Below, piece by piece: positions 6,005 to 6,059 of a DNA stretch of 6,059 bases. The stretch is from Lamprocystis purpurea (GTDB taxonomy: Bacteria > Pseudomonadota > Gammaproteobacteria > Chromatiales > Chromatiaceae), in contig DYRB01000202.1 in NCBI GenBank assembly GCA_020718945.1, positions 1 through 6,059 of the forward strand. Direction: 5' to 3'. Positions within the stretch are counted from its first letter, which is position 1. Every line of letters begins with the position of its first letter. The notes under the pieces were generated by a model. The model did no database searches. It saw only the letters and a program-made list of their open reading frames with translations, and was not told the DNA's origin. A program made the position numbers and the translations under genes.

Positions 6005-6059
6005 GGGTATAGGAAATCCAACCGCACGGCGGCTGGATGCAGGGGAAGGGTATAGGAAA
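6004..6059 (+). repeat. 13-bp direct repeat pair at 43-bp spacing, right edge
   Basis: AGGGTATAGGAAA occurs at 6004-6016 and again, perfectly, at 6047-6059. The second copy touches the window edge, so its true length is unknown. The first copy begins with the last base of the stop codon of the DUF72-like gene. Both copies are AT-richer than the coding DNA. This may be the start of a tandem array with a 43-bp period or two copies of an extragenic repeat. Confidence 0.75.
6017..6037 (+). other. Imperfect hairpin between the direct repeats
   Basis: TCCAACCGC (6017-6025) can pair with GCGGCTGGA (6029-6037) around an ACG loop: nine positions with one A-C mismatch. It lies 12 bases after the stop codon of the plus-strand gene, so it could act as a transcription end. 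No T-run follows (ATGCAGGGG), so it is not a standard intrinsic terminator; a repeat-associated palindrome is equally likely. Confidence 0.45.

Noticed and set aside
5476..6012. Alternative plus-strand frame over the DUF72-like gene, starting at TTG
   Set aside because: The translation is Arg/Gly/Pro-rich with no family resemblance, whereas the 5483 frame has DUF72-like motifs and an ATG.
6004..6059. CRISPR array at the right edge
   Set aside because: The visible repeat is 13 bp with a 43-bp period, too short for a normal repeat-spacer unit, and only two copies are seen.

Overview
The window is very GC-rich, and nearly every base from 1 to 6004 is coding or short spacer. Six genes on the minus strand, read from right to left, form the gammaproteobacterial lipopolysaccharide cluster kdsD-kdsC-lptC-lptA-lptB-rpoN. 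A seventh, short gene on the plus strand runs divergently from kdsD. Gene order and protein motifs point to Gammaproteobacteria. The high GC and alanine/proline-rich style would fit Chromatiales such as purple sulfur bacteria, but that narrower placement is an inference without any phylogenetic test.

Layout: 1-1468 rpoN (sigma-54), with only the last few codons missing at the left edge; 1469-1545 a spacer with a candidate sigma-54 (-24/-12) promoter facing rpoN; 1546-2271 lptB; 2268-2957 lptA, overlapping lptB by 4 bases and carrying an unusual AKPNGA-repeat tail; 3000-3572 lptC; 3598-4134 kdsC; 4135-4247 a spacer with three 10-bp AT-richer tandem repeats; 4248-5282 kdsD; 5283-5482 a divergent intergenic region without a convincing promoter; 5483-6004 a short DUF72/YecE-like protein; 6005-6059 a noncoding end with two copies of a 13-bp direct repeat flanking an imperfect hairpin.

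The first five operon genes work together. KdsD makes D-arabinose 5-phosphate from D-ribulose 5-phosphate. KdsC later removes the phosphate from Kdo 8-phosphate to give Kdo, the inner-core sugar of LPS. LptC (inner-membrane anchored), LptA (periplasmic bridge) and LptB (cytoplasmic ATPase) belong to the machine that moves finished LPS to the outer membrane. RpoN is a separate regulatory function traditionally found at the end of this cluster.

I see no mobile element, CRISPR array, tRNA/rRNA gene, defence system or clearly new system. The observations most worth following up are the sigma-54-like promoter in front of the sigma-54 gene, the LptA repeat tail, the direct repeats at the right edge, and the shortened DUF72-like protein.
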